47,508 nucleotides of DNA, from the NCBI GenBank assembly GCA_012522345.1, contig JAAYKO010000035.1, positions 1 through 47,508 of the forward strand, in the 5' to 3' direction. Under the pieces are notes generated by a model. The model saw nothing but the letters and a program-made list of their open reading frames with translations. It ran no database searches and had not been told where the DNA came from. Below, in pieces: positions 8,823 to 17,954 of this stretch. Source of the DNA: Acholeplasmataceae bacterium (GTDB lineage: Bacteria; Bacillota_I; Bacilli_A; Acholeplasmatales; UBA5453). Within the stretch, counting starts at the first letter, position 1. Every line of letters begins with the position of its first letter. The position numbers and the translations under genes are program-made.

Positions 8823-9450
8823 TTCTTTCTTCTCCTTTTAAAAAATTTAGCGGCTTTCTCGTCAATAGAACATTTAATACTGCGGGAACAGACAAGCCAC
8901 ACAAGACAAAAAACGGTGCTGTATAAGGGTTAAACAATAATAGAAAGGGAATTACATTAATCATTAACAATAACAAGGTTCGAAATAAATATTTACCTGC
9001 TAAATAAAATGATAATTTAAAGCCATTTTTAATTGAGATTTCTGCAAAGAGATGAAACACAGAAACACTATAAATCGCAATTAAATAAACACCTACTGTA
9101 AACATAAATGTTACGAAAAAACCCATGTAATAAAACCAGGAAGCATCGGCCTTAATATTATTGTTGTAGTAATACATATTAAGAATTCCAAAAGCGATTA
9201 GAAAAGCGAGGAGTGCCCCAAGACCAAGATTTTTTAGAAAATCTTTTTTTGTCAATTCCCAAATGCCTTTAAAAAGCGGAGTTTCTTTTCCTTCTGTATA
9301 ATCTTTAAATAACTCATAAGCCACTTTAAAGCCAATATAAAGAGTAACGATACCGATACTAAAAACAACTAAAACTATATTTAAAATAACAATTCTAATT
9401 ATCCAATCAGCGATTTTGTTGAGCTTTTGAAACCACGGCTTTTCAAACAT
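8815..9450 (-). CDS. DUF624 (YesL-like) membrane protein
   Basis: A 211-residue protein with about five membrane helices. The layout matches DUF624/YesL: an N-terminal amphipathic stretch, a helix around residues 17-40, a charged loop containing FKDYTEGKETPLFKG, then paired helices. YesL proteins are found beside CUT1 sugar ABC permeases and binding proteins in Firmicutes; their role is unproven but thought to assist the transporter. Here it follows two such permeases and overlaps namZ by 8 bases. Confidence 0.8.
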   Translation of the reverse strand: MFEKPWFQKLNKIADWIIRIVILNIVLVVFSIGIVTLYIGFKVAYELFKDYTEGKETPLFKGIWELTKKDFLKNLGLGALLAFLIAFGILNMYYYNNNIKADASWFYYMGFFVTFMFTVGVYLIAIYSVSVFHLFAEISIKNGFKLSFYLAGKYLFRTLLLLMINVIPFLLLFNPYTAPFFVLCGLSVPAVLNVLLTRKPLNFLKGEERNV

Positions 9451-9452
9451 CG

Positions 9453-10469
9453 CTAACCAACAATTCCTGTTCTTTCAATTGATTCAACAAAGCCTTTTTG
9501 AACAAACAGATAACCGATTAAAAGTGGCAACATCATCAATAAAGCCGCAACATTACTAATCAATGATAAAAACATTGGGTTAGTCCAAATATCTTGGCCA
9601 ATTAAAGTTAACCCTCCAGTATAAAACAAGGCAGCATACATTCCTTCAGCAGCATTTACTAACCTCATCGTTAAAACTGGGAAATTGGCGGTTGAAACTT
9701 CAAAGATACTGACATAATAAGCATCGTTCCACGCCCAAACAAAACTAAATAATGAAACCGTAACTAAAGCTCCTCTAGCATTGGGAAGCATAACTGACCA
9801 AAATGTTCTAAAAACTCCAGCACCATCAATTTGAGCTGACTCTTCTAATTCATGAGGCAAGCCTCTGAAAAACTGTCTAAAGATAAAGATAAAGATTCCA
9901 CTTCTAATTCCCATTCCAAGACCATTCATTAAATAAATCGAATACTCTTTACCCACAAGTTTCAATTGTCTAAAATATAAATATTGAGTTAAAGAGAGAG
10001 CTTGGGGAGGAATAATAATCGTTAAAATGACACCAAAAAATAAAATATTAGAGCCTTTAAAGCGAAGTCTGCTAAATGCATAGCCTGCAAGCGATGTTGA
10101 AACGAGTTGTAAAATCATTGAAATCGCACTCAATTTAGTAGTATTTAAAAGAGCTTTCCAATAATCTAAAACAATTATCGCGATTTTAATATTTTTAACA
10201 CTCCAAACTTCCGGAATCCAAATAACTGATGGTTTATTGACATCTTCTGGCGCTCTTAGCGCTTGTAAGATTTGTTGAATTGTTGGAAATAAAATAACAA
10301 AACAAAGCCCCAATAAAAATAGATATCTAAAAAATGAACCGAAAAACTTGCTGTATTTTCGCTTTCGTCTAAATACTTTTGCAGGTTCCATAAACTCATC
10401 ATATTTTTTCTGGATAAATCCTTTTCTTTTAATTGTCGGTTCAACTACATTTTGATCAATCTTTTTCAT
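9453..10469 (-). CDS. CUT1 sugar ABC transporter permease, MalG/UgpE type (pair 2)
   Basis: A 338-residue inner-membrane permease with six predicted helices and the ATPase-docking EAA loop LPHELEESAQIDGAGVFRTF in the second half, as in MalG-type subunits. An N-terminal cytosolic extension of about 45 charged residues makes it longer than the other MalG-type permease in the operon. It overlaps the MalF-type partner upstream by 14 bases. No ATP-binding subunit lies in the window, so a shared MsmX/UgpC-like ATPase from elsewhere is likely. Confidence 0.92.
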   Translation of the reverse strand: MKKIDQNVVEPTIKRKGFIQKKYDEFMEPAKVFRRKRKYSKFFGSFFRYLFLLGLCFVILFPTIQQILQALRAPEDVNKPSVIWIPEVWSVKNIKIAIIVLDYWKALLNTTKLSAISMILQLVSTSLAGYAFSRLRFKGSNILFFGVILTIIIPPQALSLTQYLYFRQLKLVGKEYSIYLMNGLGMGIRSGIFIFIFRQFFRGLPHELEESAQIDGAGVFRTFWSVMLPNARGALVTVSLFSFVWAWNDAYYVSIFEVSTANFPVLTMRLVNAAEGMYAALFYTGGLTLIGQDIWTNPMFLSLISNVAALLMMLPLLIGYLFVQKGFVESIERTGIVG

Positions 10470-11385
10470 AGTGCGATTCTCCTATCTTGAAGACTTTAGC
10501 AAGTAAAAATAAGACCAACAACAAAGTCAGAATGGTTCCGACATAAATCCAAGCCATTGCTGAAGATAGTCCCCATTTTTGTTTACTGAACTCTGATGAG
10601 ATAATATTTGAAATGCTTGATGTTAAAAATGAATCAACTATTGCATAAATTGTTACCGTTACAATGTGAACTGAAACATTGGGAAGCGTAATTAACCAAA
10701 ACATTTCATAACCTGTTGCGCCTTCAATTGTCGCTGCTTCATAGAGATGTTTAGGTACACTTTGAATTGCCGCTAAAAATAATAATATCGGTACCCCTGC
10801 TAGGGTTAAAATATTATAAATTCGGTCGATTAAGCCAACCACCAGCAAGACTAAATCTGTGCCGATTCCCATGTTAAGTAAGTATTGATCTAAGGCGAAT
10901 AGTTGGATTGCGCTTTCTTCTAAAAGTAAATCGGTAATAACGCCTCCACTGCCAAGGGCAATCGTTACAGCAGCAGAGTTTAAGATTACAGGAATAAAGA
11001 AGATCGCTCTTACGATTGCTCTGCCGCGAAACTCGTGGTTTAGTAAAACAGCAATAAACAAACTAAAAATTAACAAGACTAGTAAATTAATTAACGAATC
11101 TTGAACAGTTTCATATAATTCCAGTTTAAAGCTAGTATTACCATAGACATGCTCTCTAAAAGCGAATATATAGTTATCAAATCCAACGAACTCTTTTAAA
11201 ATAGCTCCAAACTCTGGTTTTAAAGTAAAGAAACTATAGTAAAATGATTGCACAAATGGATATAAAAACAGTGTCACAAAGCCAATAAACCATGGTAATA
11301 AAAACACTATTCCCCAGAGAACTTTACGGTGTTTGTATTTTAGTTTTGAGACTTTGGGTGCTTTTATTGCTTTATTTTGCTCCAT
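10456..11385 (-). CDS. CUT1 sugar ABC transporter permease, MalF/UgpA type (pair 2)
   Basis: A 309-residue permease: short basic N-terminus, first helix around residues 25-45, extracellular loop, then the core of five helices with the EAA loop VPKHLYEAATIEGATGYEMF. It forms a heterodimer with the MalG-type protein encoded next, whose gene it overlaps. AAGGAGG precedes the ATG. This is the second permease pair of the operon; the first lies at 16.1-17.9 kb. Confidence 0.92.
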   Translation of the reverse strand: MEQNKAIKAPKVSKLKYKHRKVLWGIVFLLPWFIGFVTLFLYPFVQSFYYSFFTLKPEFGAILKEFVGFDNYIFAFREHVYGNTSFKLELYETVQDSLINLLVLLIFSLFIAVLLNHEFRGRAIVRAIFFIPVILNSAAVTIALGSGGVITDLLLEESAIQLFALDQYLLNMGIGTDLVLLVVGLIDRIYNILTLAGVPILLFLAAIQSVPKHLYEAATIEGATGYEMFWLITLPNVSVHIVTVTIYAIVDSFLTSSISNIISSEFSKQKWGLSSAMAWIYVGTILTLLLVLFLLAKVFKIGESHYEKD

Positions 11386-11387
11386 AT

Positions 11388-13988
11388 TTATGCCTCCTTA
11401 ATCACTTTATAATCAACACTCTTAACTAAAAGTCCAGCAACTGTAACATCATTTAAGCCGTAATTGATATAAAGTTCTAAACCATTTGAATAAGTAACTT
11501 TATAAACATCTTTACTTACTCTCTCATGATTTATTAATCTACCCTCGTGAAGTTTTAGCGTTTTTAATTGATCGACATGCGATTCAATTGTCTCAAGCCA
11601 ATCCTCATAAAATGTCGCTAAAAACACATTATAATCTGTATTAATTAATTTTTTCGGATTATCATAAGTTAAAGTATATTTTAAATTGGAACCTGTTTCT
11701 AAAACACGCAAGAAATTGTGTTTAACACTTCTTGTCGTACTTAAGTTAATACTATTTGCTGAATAATCTACATAACCAGACAAAACCAGTTGGATTAAAG
11801 GAATATGTCCATCAATAATTGAATAAAGTGTTGTGTCGGTAGGTAAATCAACGATATAATCTGCATAACTTATTGCTACCCCTAAAGGATTAGATAAAAG
11901 AATTTTTCGTTCAATCTTGCTGAGCAAGTTATGTTGAATTCTTAACGCATCATCTTTGTAAATTTGTTTGCCTTTTTTATAATTGCCCGCTAAATATGAG
12001 CCCAAGTTATTAGGTGCGATATTTTTACCCGGCAATTTCTGATCAAGTTTATTATAAATAGCTTCATAATAAAGCGGATTAATTACGAAGTTATCATCAG
12101 AATGCGGATACATCGTCTCACTATAAGGTAAACCAGTTGGTAGATGATACTCAAAAGCTTTTGCATGCGAGCCATTGAGCCGTGACGCAGTATAACTATA
12201 TTGATCAAAAAATCTGCGATAAGAGTTTGCTAAAGTAACATCGATCTGCAAGTAAAGCGGAACATTTAGCTCTTCGAGATATTTTTCTAACCTTTGATAG
12301 CCCTTTTTACCGCCAAGAACTCTTTCAACTTTAGCTTGAGTTTGAATTGAACTCTTCAAGCCGCCATTTAAAACTCCGCGGTAAACAACATTTAAAGCGA
12401 TATCTTTTTCTCTTAAAATATCAACTATTTCTTCTGCTTGTTTAAAAGTAGTCAACGATTTAACTTGATTGTATGGCACCCCAAGGAAAAACGAACGTTG
12501 ATCATAAGCACCTAAAAACTCCGCCGTAACAACCGGCTCTGTTGTTTGATCAATTTGCTTAAAGCCAAATTCTTCGGTTAAATAATCCCGGTAAGCATTA
12601 GCGATTCCTACATAGTTATTATCAGCGCCAGTAAGAAGTCTATAACTAACTGTTAAATCTGTATTAATAATATTTTGAGTCCAAAGGTTTAACGAATACG
12701 TTGTATAACCTGTTCCCAAAGTAATCAGTTCATTTTCACGAATTTGAAAGACTGGATAAATTTTATTATAAGAGTCAGTTCTCCCAGAGGTGTCAGCGAC
12801 AATATAACTTTGGGCGTCGCCTTCTTTAATAATTGCTGCGTAACCTCCATCTTCTTTAACCATCCCATAGAGTGGAATTGTAATTCGTTCTTGATCTTCT
12901 GGTTGTTTGTAACTCAAAAGAGCTAAATCTTCACCATAAACTCGTTTTCGATATGGGTTTTGAGCTTCTTTTCCATTATTAAACTCTAAAATTGCTCCAC
13001 TACCATCAGGTATTACTAAATAGCCATTGGTTGGGTTATCACCGATATCTGATACTGCTGTACCTAAATGAGGAAGTAGAGTTATTTCAGCAATTTTATG
13101 ACCTCTCCCCTCTTTAATTGATTCTCTGATCACTGAAACATCAAAGCCCTTTTCAGTTAAGATAACTTGCATTCCAACTTGAAATGAAACTTTTTCAAAA
13201 GAATCAAAATAACCATATTTAGCATTTTCTTCAATTGAAATATCACGGGTATAACCTAATTTTGGACTGCCATCCGGATGATAAAAGATACTAAACAAGC
13301 GCTCTTTTACTAAATAGCTCATCGTTTCATAAGCATTGATATAATAGAGCTCTTTATCGCGGTCATATTGATAGATTAAAGATTCCAAAATACTCGCTGC
13401 AGAAAAATATTCAAAGACATCAGCAGGAATATATTTAGGAAAATATAAGTGGTCAATCTCTTGGTCTTCAATTTGATATAAAACTTGAAAGCCTTGGGTT
13501 AAATATTTAATTTGAAATGTCCGCGCTCCCTCTTCATGGAGAAGTGTTTTTGGATGGTAAATACTATAACGATAATTAGTTAGACTAGCGAGCGAACCCT
13601 CTTTGCTGAAATATTTTAATTCAAGTGTCGCTTTTTGTCTTTCTTTAGCGTTGTTGGTAATAAACTTATCGGCATATTTACCTTCAGTAGCTTCCCACGG
13701 ATCCGGTTCAGTTGGATTTGAGTTCCAAACATATCCGCTTCTTAAATCAACAACTTTAAAATACGATGTTGTCTCATCGACATAAAGTTCATAAGTATTA
13801 TTTTTAGAAACTAATTTGTTTGTATCACTTAAAGTTTGAGCATCAACAAAACCTGCCTCGCTAAAAGGAATCAAATCGGGGTTTGCGCTGACTTTGATTG
13901 GTTTTAATTTGAATAAAAACAAATATAAAACAACTCCAACTATTAAAACAGGAATAATTAATAATTTAAAGTTAAACTTTCTTTTCAT
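11388..13988 (-). CDS. Membrane-anchored DUF5696 family protein
   Basis: An 866-residue protein with one N-terminal membrane helix (about residues 6-25) and a large extracellular part. The segment NGYLVIPDGSGAILEFNNGK, in the first half, is the mark by which I recognise DUF5696, a family found with CUT1 transporters, YIP1 and NHL/TPR proteins in Paenibacillus and Clostridia. The second half alternates strands and helices in a way that resembles a TIM barrel, so it may be a glycoside hydrolase-like protein, but no function is established. The ATG at 13986-13988 was chosen for its AGGTGG site; a GTG four codons upstream is less well placed. Confidence 0.8.
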   Translation of the reverse strand: MKRKFNFKLLIIPVLIVGVVLYLFLFKLKPIKVSANPDLIPFSEAGFVDAQTLSDTNKLVSKNNTYELYVDETTSYFKVVDLRSGYVWNSNPTEPDPWEATEGKYADKFITNNAKERQKATLELKYFSKEGSLASLTNYRYSIYHPKTLLHEEGARTFQIKYLTQGFQVLYQIEDQEIDHLYFPKYIPADVFEYFSAASILESLIYQYDRDKELYYINAYETMSYLVKERLFSIFYHPDGSPKLGYTRDISIEENAKYGYFDSFEKVSFQVGMQVILTEKGFDVSVIRESIKEGRGHKIAEITLLPHLGTAVSDIGDNPTNGYLVIPDGSGAILEFNNGKEAQNPYRKRVYGEDLALLSYKQPEDQERITIPLYGMVKEDGGYAAIIKEGDAQSYIVADTSGRTDSYNKIYPVFQIRENELITLGTGYTTYSLNLWTQNIINTDLTVSYRLLTGADNNYVGIANAYRDYLTEEFGFKQIDQTTEPVVTAEFLGAYDQRSFFLGVPYNQVKSLTTFKQAEEIVDILREKDIALNVVYRGVLNGGLKSSIQTQAKVERVLGGKKGYQRLEKYLEELNVPLYLQIDVTLANSYRRFFDQYSYTASRLNGSHAKAFEYHLPTGLPYSETMYPHSDDNFVINPLYYEAIYNKLDQKLPGKNIAPNNLGSYLAGNYKKGKQIYKDDALRIQHNLLSKIERKILLSNPLGVAISYADYIVDLPTDTTLYSIIDGHIPLIQLVLSGYVDYSANSINLSTTRSVKHNFLRVLETGSNLKYTLTYDNPKKLINTDYNVFLATFYEDWLETIESHVDQLKTLKLHEGRLINHERVSKDVYKVTYSNGLELYINYGLNDVTVAGLLVKSVDYKVIKEA

Positions 13989-14000
13989 TATTATCACCAC

Positions 14001-14642
14001 CTAATAACGCAAACGCAATTCTTGGTAAATCGATGCAATAAACGCGATAAATTGCTGTATCAAGTCAAAAAACAACAATCCTAAAAAGGCCATGAATGCC
14101 ATCGCCACAATAGTTAAAATAAAGGTGAGGATTGTTTTTAAGAGGCCATACTCGTGGATATTTAAAATTCCCATAAAAAGCATCCAACCGGTTAAAAAGT
14201 ATGCTGTTCCCATTAATAAAGTATAAATTCCCATCTCTTCGAGAGTTAGAAAATTAGAAAGAAAAACTGCTGGAAAACCGATAAAAATAAGTGGGAATAA
14301 AGAATAGCCTGTCACGATTAAAATCTCTTTATATTTACCTTTTCCTTCTAACAGAGTTGTCATACTCCAATTACCAACGGTAAATAAAAAGATTAATAGA
14401 ATAACTGAAAACAGTTCAGTTACCGTATTTAAAGCCAGAGGATCTCTTTGGTTAATAATTACACTCTCGCCTAAATAAATATAGATTCTCAGTAAGACAA
14501 AAAGAATAATAAAGATAATGGCAACATATAATTTACCCTTTTTATATCTCTTTAATTCTTCATAACCATCGAAGGGATGAAAAAGAACATAAAAAGGAAA
14601 TTTGACAAAATTTGTCCAAAAAGTTTTTAGTTTAGTCTTCAT
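14001..14642 (-). CDS. YIP1-domain membrane protein
   Basis: A 213-residue protein with about five hydrophobic helices after a short positively charged N-terminus that contains FPFYVLFHPFDGYEELKRYKKG. Such a 'HPF.G.E..K' lead-in followed by a five-helix bundle is typical of bacterial YIP1 (PF04893) proteins. It overlaps the NHL/TPR gene upstream by 11 bases and precedes the DUF5696 gene, a trio repeatedly placed inside CUT1 transporter operons. A role in assembling or energising the surface complex is conceivable but unproven. Confidence 0.75.
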   Translation of the reverse strand: MKTKLKTFWTNFVKFPFYVLFHPFDGYEELKRYKKGKLYVAIIFIILFVLLRIYIYLGESVIINQRDPLALNTVTELFSVILLIFLFTVGNWSMTTLLEGKGKYKEILIVTGYSLFPLIFIGFPAVFLSNFLTLEEMGIYTLLMGTAYFLTGWMLFMGILNIHEYGLLKTILTFILTIVAMAFMAFLGLLFFDLIQQFIAFIASIYQELRLRY

Positions 14643-16125
14643 ACAATAACGACTCTCCTTTTTTATGTTTTTTATAAATTATTCTCGTAATTATGAGGCC
14701 CGCCAAGACAACAATTCCTAAAAAGATATAACCAAAGTTATCCCTTAAAATTTGGTTGCGATATTCTTTATAAGCTTTTGAGTAATAATAAGAATCATGT
14801 CCTAATTTAAAGTTTTCAATCGCTTCTTTATAGCGTCCTTCTCTAAGTAAATACTTACCAATTCCATTATAAGCAATTTCATAGTTAGCGTTTTTAGTTA
14901 ACAATTCTTCCCAAATCTCTGCCGCTTCATCAAATTTACCGACATCATGGAGTTTAATCGCTTGATTAACAAGTTCACCAAACTCACTTAAGCGGTAAAC
15001 AATGAAAGTTTTACTGCTTCGATCTAAAACTATTAAATCATCGCCGAGATATTTGACTGCTACTCCTTGCGCAAACTTATCTGATTGCCGACCTGCACTA
15101 CCATTAATATAGAGGAGATTTCCTTCCGAATCATAAGTAAAGATGCGTGATCTTCTTTGGTCTAAAACACTATAAATGCCACCTTCAGTATAATCGATAT
15201 CGACAAGTTGACTCGGTCCAGTTATAACGTAATTGTTTCTTCCCTCAAGATAATGAATATCTCCCATCGGTGGGAAATAACCTGTTCGGTTTATTACATC
15301 GACACCTTTAGGGTTGATCAATTGGATTGTGTTTGTCGCACTAGTACCACTCGGTTTACTAGTAGCGTAAATAAATGAGTTTTCATTAATTGTCACACTA
15401 GTATATTCAGTAGGCAAATATCTTCTTAGTTTTGCGAGTTGAGCTTCAGTCATAAAAGAACGTCTAAAAATTTCAATCGCGGTTAAGCGGATTGGGTTAA
15501 CACCTGTAAAACGGTTAAATGTTCCATCACTTGAGAGTTCCACAATTCCTTCAAAAATCTCTCTTACAACAACATACATCCGTTCTGAAACATCAACTGT
15601 AATTTTTGAAGGTTTAAAAGGCATCTCTTCAAACACTGGATCTTGAGGATCGGAAAAGACATCAACAACTTCAAAATTATGATTTAATTTAAGAATTCTT
15701 TCATTATCTGTATCAGCAATATAAATTCCTGATGGTTTCACATCGATACCTAAGGGCTTCTTCAATGTTAAAGCGATTATGTTATCATTCTCATCAACAA
15801 CATATGAATCGGCAATAAATTCTAAGTTAGGATCCATCTCAGCAGCAAAACTAAACTCTGAATAAGCTGCTTTAACATTAAAGTTGCTATCGATAATCGT
15901 GAGTTCATTAGTTCCGGAATCAACTAAATAAATATCATCTTCATAAACAACAAAATATTCAGGTGTTGACATTTTTGTCCCTAAAGCTGCATTGTCAAAA
16001 TAACCAACAAATGTCATCCCAGGCGAAGAATGAATTACATTCCCATAAAAGGAATAGTTATAAGTTGAACCAATTAACATTGGCACTAACAAAAGAATTA
16101 AAATAAATAATAATAACTTTTTCAT
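14632..16125 (-). CDS. Extracytoplasmic NHL-type beta-propeller with TPR and C-terminal membrane helix
   Basis: A 497-residue protein with a signal peptide or anchor at residues 1-20. Repeats of the NHL kind follow, for example VDSGTNELTIIDSNFNVKAA and IADTDNERILKLNHNFEVVD, forming a probable beta-propeller to about residue 380. Two TPR-like units (AAEIWEELLTKNANYEIAYN, YKEAIENFKLG) span about 400-445, and a C-terminal helix (about 462-482) is followed by a basic tail. The large domain should lie outside with the tail in the cytoplasm. It is co-transcribed with the YIP1 and DUF5696 genes. No enzyme motif was recognised; it may be a scaffold. Confidence 0.8.
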   Translation of the reverse strand: MKKLLLFILILLLVPMLIGSTYNYSFYGNVIHSSPGMTFVGYFDNAALGTKMSTPEYFVVYEDDIYLVDSGTNELTIIDSNFNVKAAYSEFSFAAEMDPNLEFIADSYVVDENDNIIALTLKKPLGIDVKPSGIYIADTDNERILKLNHNFEVVDVFSDPQDPVFEEMPFKPSKITVDVSERMYVVVREIFEGIVELSSDGTFNRFTGVNPIRLTAIEIFRRSFMTEAQLAKLRRYLPTEYTSVTINENSFIYATSKPSGTSATNTIQLINPKGVDVINRTGYFPPMGDIHYLEGRNNYVITGPSQLVDIDYTEGGIYSVLDQRRSRIFTYDSEGNLLYINGSAGRQSDKFAQGVAVKYLGDDLIVLDRSSKTFIVYRLSEFGELVNQAIKLHDVGKFDEAAEIWEELLTKNANYEIAYNGIGKYLLREGRYKEAIENFKLGHDSYYYSKAYKEYRNQILRDNFGYIFLGIVVLAGLIITRIIYKKHKKGESLLYED

Positions 16126-16134
16126 ATAACCCTC

Positions 16135-17016
16135 CTATTTCATTCCAGATGTTTGGAATGTCTCAAGGACTCGTGATTGTGAAATAATAAACATCGTTAC
16201 GGGAACAATCATCATCACAAAACTCACCGCAGCAATTGTTCCAGCCCGCTCCACAGAACCTTGAGCAATCTGGCTTAAAGCATAGGAAACTGGTTTGAAT
16301 TCTTCACTAAAGATAAACGAGCCACCTGTATGAGTCCAAAGCCTTTGGAAAAGCAAAATAATCAATGTTATCCAGGCAGGTTTAACAAGGGGCATTGCGA
16401 TTTGCGCATAAATCCGGTATTCGCTTGCTCCATCTATTTTTGCTGATTCAATTAATTCATGAGGAATTTGTTCCATAAACTGCTTCATCAAATAGAGACC
16501 TAAACTTGAAGCTATTGCTGGCAAAATAATTGCTAAAGGTGTATCAATTAATCTAATTCGGGAGACAATAATATAGTTTGGTGTTGCCGTAACTTGCGGG
16601 GCAAACATTAAAGAATAAATAACAATTGTGAAAAAGAGATTTCTGCCGGGAAACCTATACTTAGCAATCGGATAAGCACACATCGATGCCAATATAACAT
16701 GACCAACTGTGCCTCCCAAGGTGATAATTATTGTGTTGAAGAAATATCTTGTAAAAGGAATCCATGATTGGCTCATCAATTCAGATAGATCTCTAAAATT
16801 ATCAGTAGTTAAGTTTCTCGGTAATAATCTTGGTGGGAATAAAAATAGTTCATCTAAAGGTTTAAAGGCATTGGAGACTGTCATCACTAATGGATAAGCA
16901 CTAAATAGCCCAAATAAGAGCATCAGTAAAAACATCATAATATCGCCAAATAAGCTTCGATTTAATTTGCGTTTTCTAGTAAAAAATCTTTTAAATTTGG
17001 ATGGTGTTTTTTTCAT
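16135..17016 (-). CDS. CUT1 sugar ABC transporter permease, MalG/UgpE type (pair 1)
   Basis: A 293-residue permease with six predicted helices and the EAA loop IPHELIESAKIDGASEYRIY. The C-terminus RVLETFQTSGMK fits the MalG-type ending. The ATG at 17014-17016 was chosen because GGTGA precedes it at good distance; an upstream GTG overlapping the previous gene is possible. It lies next to its MalF-type partner with a one-base gap. Confidence 0.92.
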   Translation of the reverse strand: MKKTPSKFKRFFTRKRKLNRSLFGDIMMFLLMLLFGLFSAYPLVMTVSNAFKPLDELFLFPPRLLPRNLTTDNFRDLSELMSQSWIPFTRYFFNTIIITLGGTVGHVILASMCAYPIAKYRFPGRNLFFTIVIYSLMFAPQVTATPNYIIVSRIRLIDTPLAIILPAIASSLGLYLMKQFMEQIPHELIESAKIDGASEYRIYAQIAMPLVKPAWITLIILLFQRLWTHTGGSFIFSEEFKPVSYALSQIAQGSVERAGTIAAVSFVMMIVPVTMFIISQSRVLETFQTSGMK

Positions 17017-17017
17017 C

Positions 17018-17944
17018 TTATTCACCGATCCTTCTTAAAACTTTTCTAACAAGTAAGTTAGTTCCAACCATCAACAAAAACAGCAAGGTCGCGATTGCGC
17101 TAGCATAGCCCAAATCAAATTGGTTGGACCCAAAGTCCATTAAATGGGTGACAATTGTATGTCCTGCATATTGAACAGAAGGGAATCCCACTAGTTGAAT
17201 CGAGACTTCTGCGATTGCTAAACTTGTTGTGATTTGCATAACAGCGCCAAATAATAATTGTGGTTTCATCGATGGTAAAGTTATATACCATAATTCTTGC
17301 CACCGGTTTCTAACTCCATCAATCGCTGCAGCTTCATAGAGTGTTTTATCAACATTTTTAAGTCCCGCAATAAACGCTAAGAAACTAACTCCTAAGCTAA
17401 GCCACAATTGCACAATAATAATAACTGGCAAAATATATTGTTCACTTCTTAACCAAATAATTGGATTATCAATCAAATCATATTTAAGTAAAAAAGCATT
17501 TAAGTAGCCGTGAGCATCACCAGAGAAAATAATTAGCCACATTAAAAAGGCATTACCGCTGATTGATGGTGCATAAAAGATTAAAGTCATAAACGAACGG
17601 AGTCGGTTAGGAAGTTCATTGATCAACCAAGCGAAAAAGAACGCCAAAATATAACTAACAGGTCCCGTGACAACAGCTAAAATTAAAGTGTTTTTTAAGG
17701 AAATGATAAAAATATCGTCCTCTAACAATAATTTAATATAATTGTCTAAACCAATAAATTTGGGTGTTTCTAAAAGGTTGTAATAAGTAAAGGAAATTCC
17801 TAAACTCATAAAGACCGGGACAACAGTAAACAAAATAAACAACAAGGCAAATGGTGCCATCAACACATAAAGGTGTCTACTTTGTTTTACTTGGTGAATA
17901 AAGTTTTGCCAACGTGTCTTTTGTAAAGTAGCTGTTTTTTCCAT
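17018..17944 (-). CDS. CUT1 sugar ABC transporter permease, MalF/UgpA type (pair 1)
   Basis: A 308-residue permease: cytosolic N-terminus, first helix about residues 29-51 (YVLMAPFALLFILFTVVPVF), then the transport core with EAA loop VDKTLYEAAAIDGVRNRWQE. It is encoded directly after the two binding proteins, in the standard order binding protein, MalF-type, MalG-type. It resembles the LplB/YtcP-like branch of oligosaccharide permeases. The substrate is inferred from the operon to be peptidoglycan fragments. Confidence 0.92.
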   Translation of the reverse strand: MEKTATLQKTRWQNFIHQVKQSRHLYVLMAPFALLFILFTVVPVFMSLGISFTYYNLLETPKFIGLDNYIKLLLEDDIFIISLKNTLILAVVTGPVSYILAFFFAWLINELPNRLRSFMTLIFYAPSISGNAFLMWLIIFSGDAHGYLNAFLLKYDLIDNPIIWLRSEQYILPVIIIVQLWLSLGVSFLAFIAGLKNVDKTLYEAAAIDGVRNRWQELWYITLPSMKPQLLFGAVMQITTSLAIAEVSIQLVGFPSVQYAGHTIVTHLMDFGSNQFDLGYASAIATLLFLLMVGTNLLVRKVLRRIGE

Positions 17945-17954
17945 ACGATAACCT

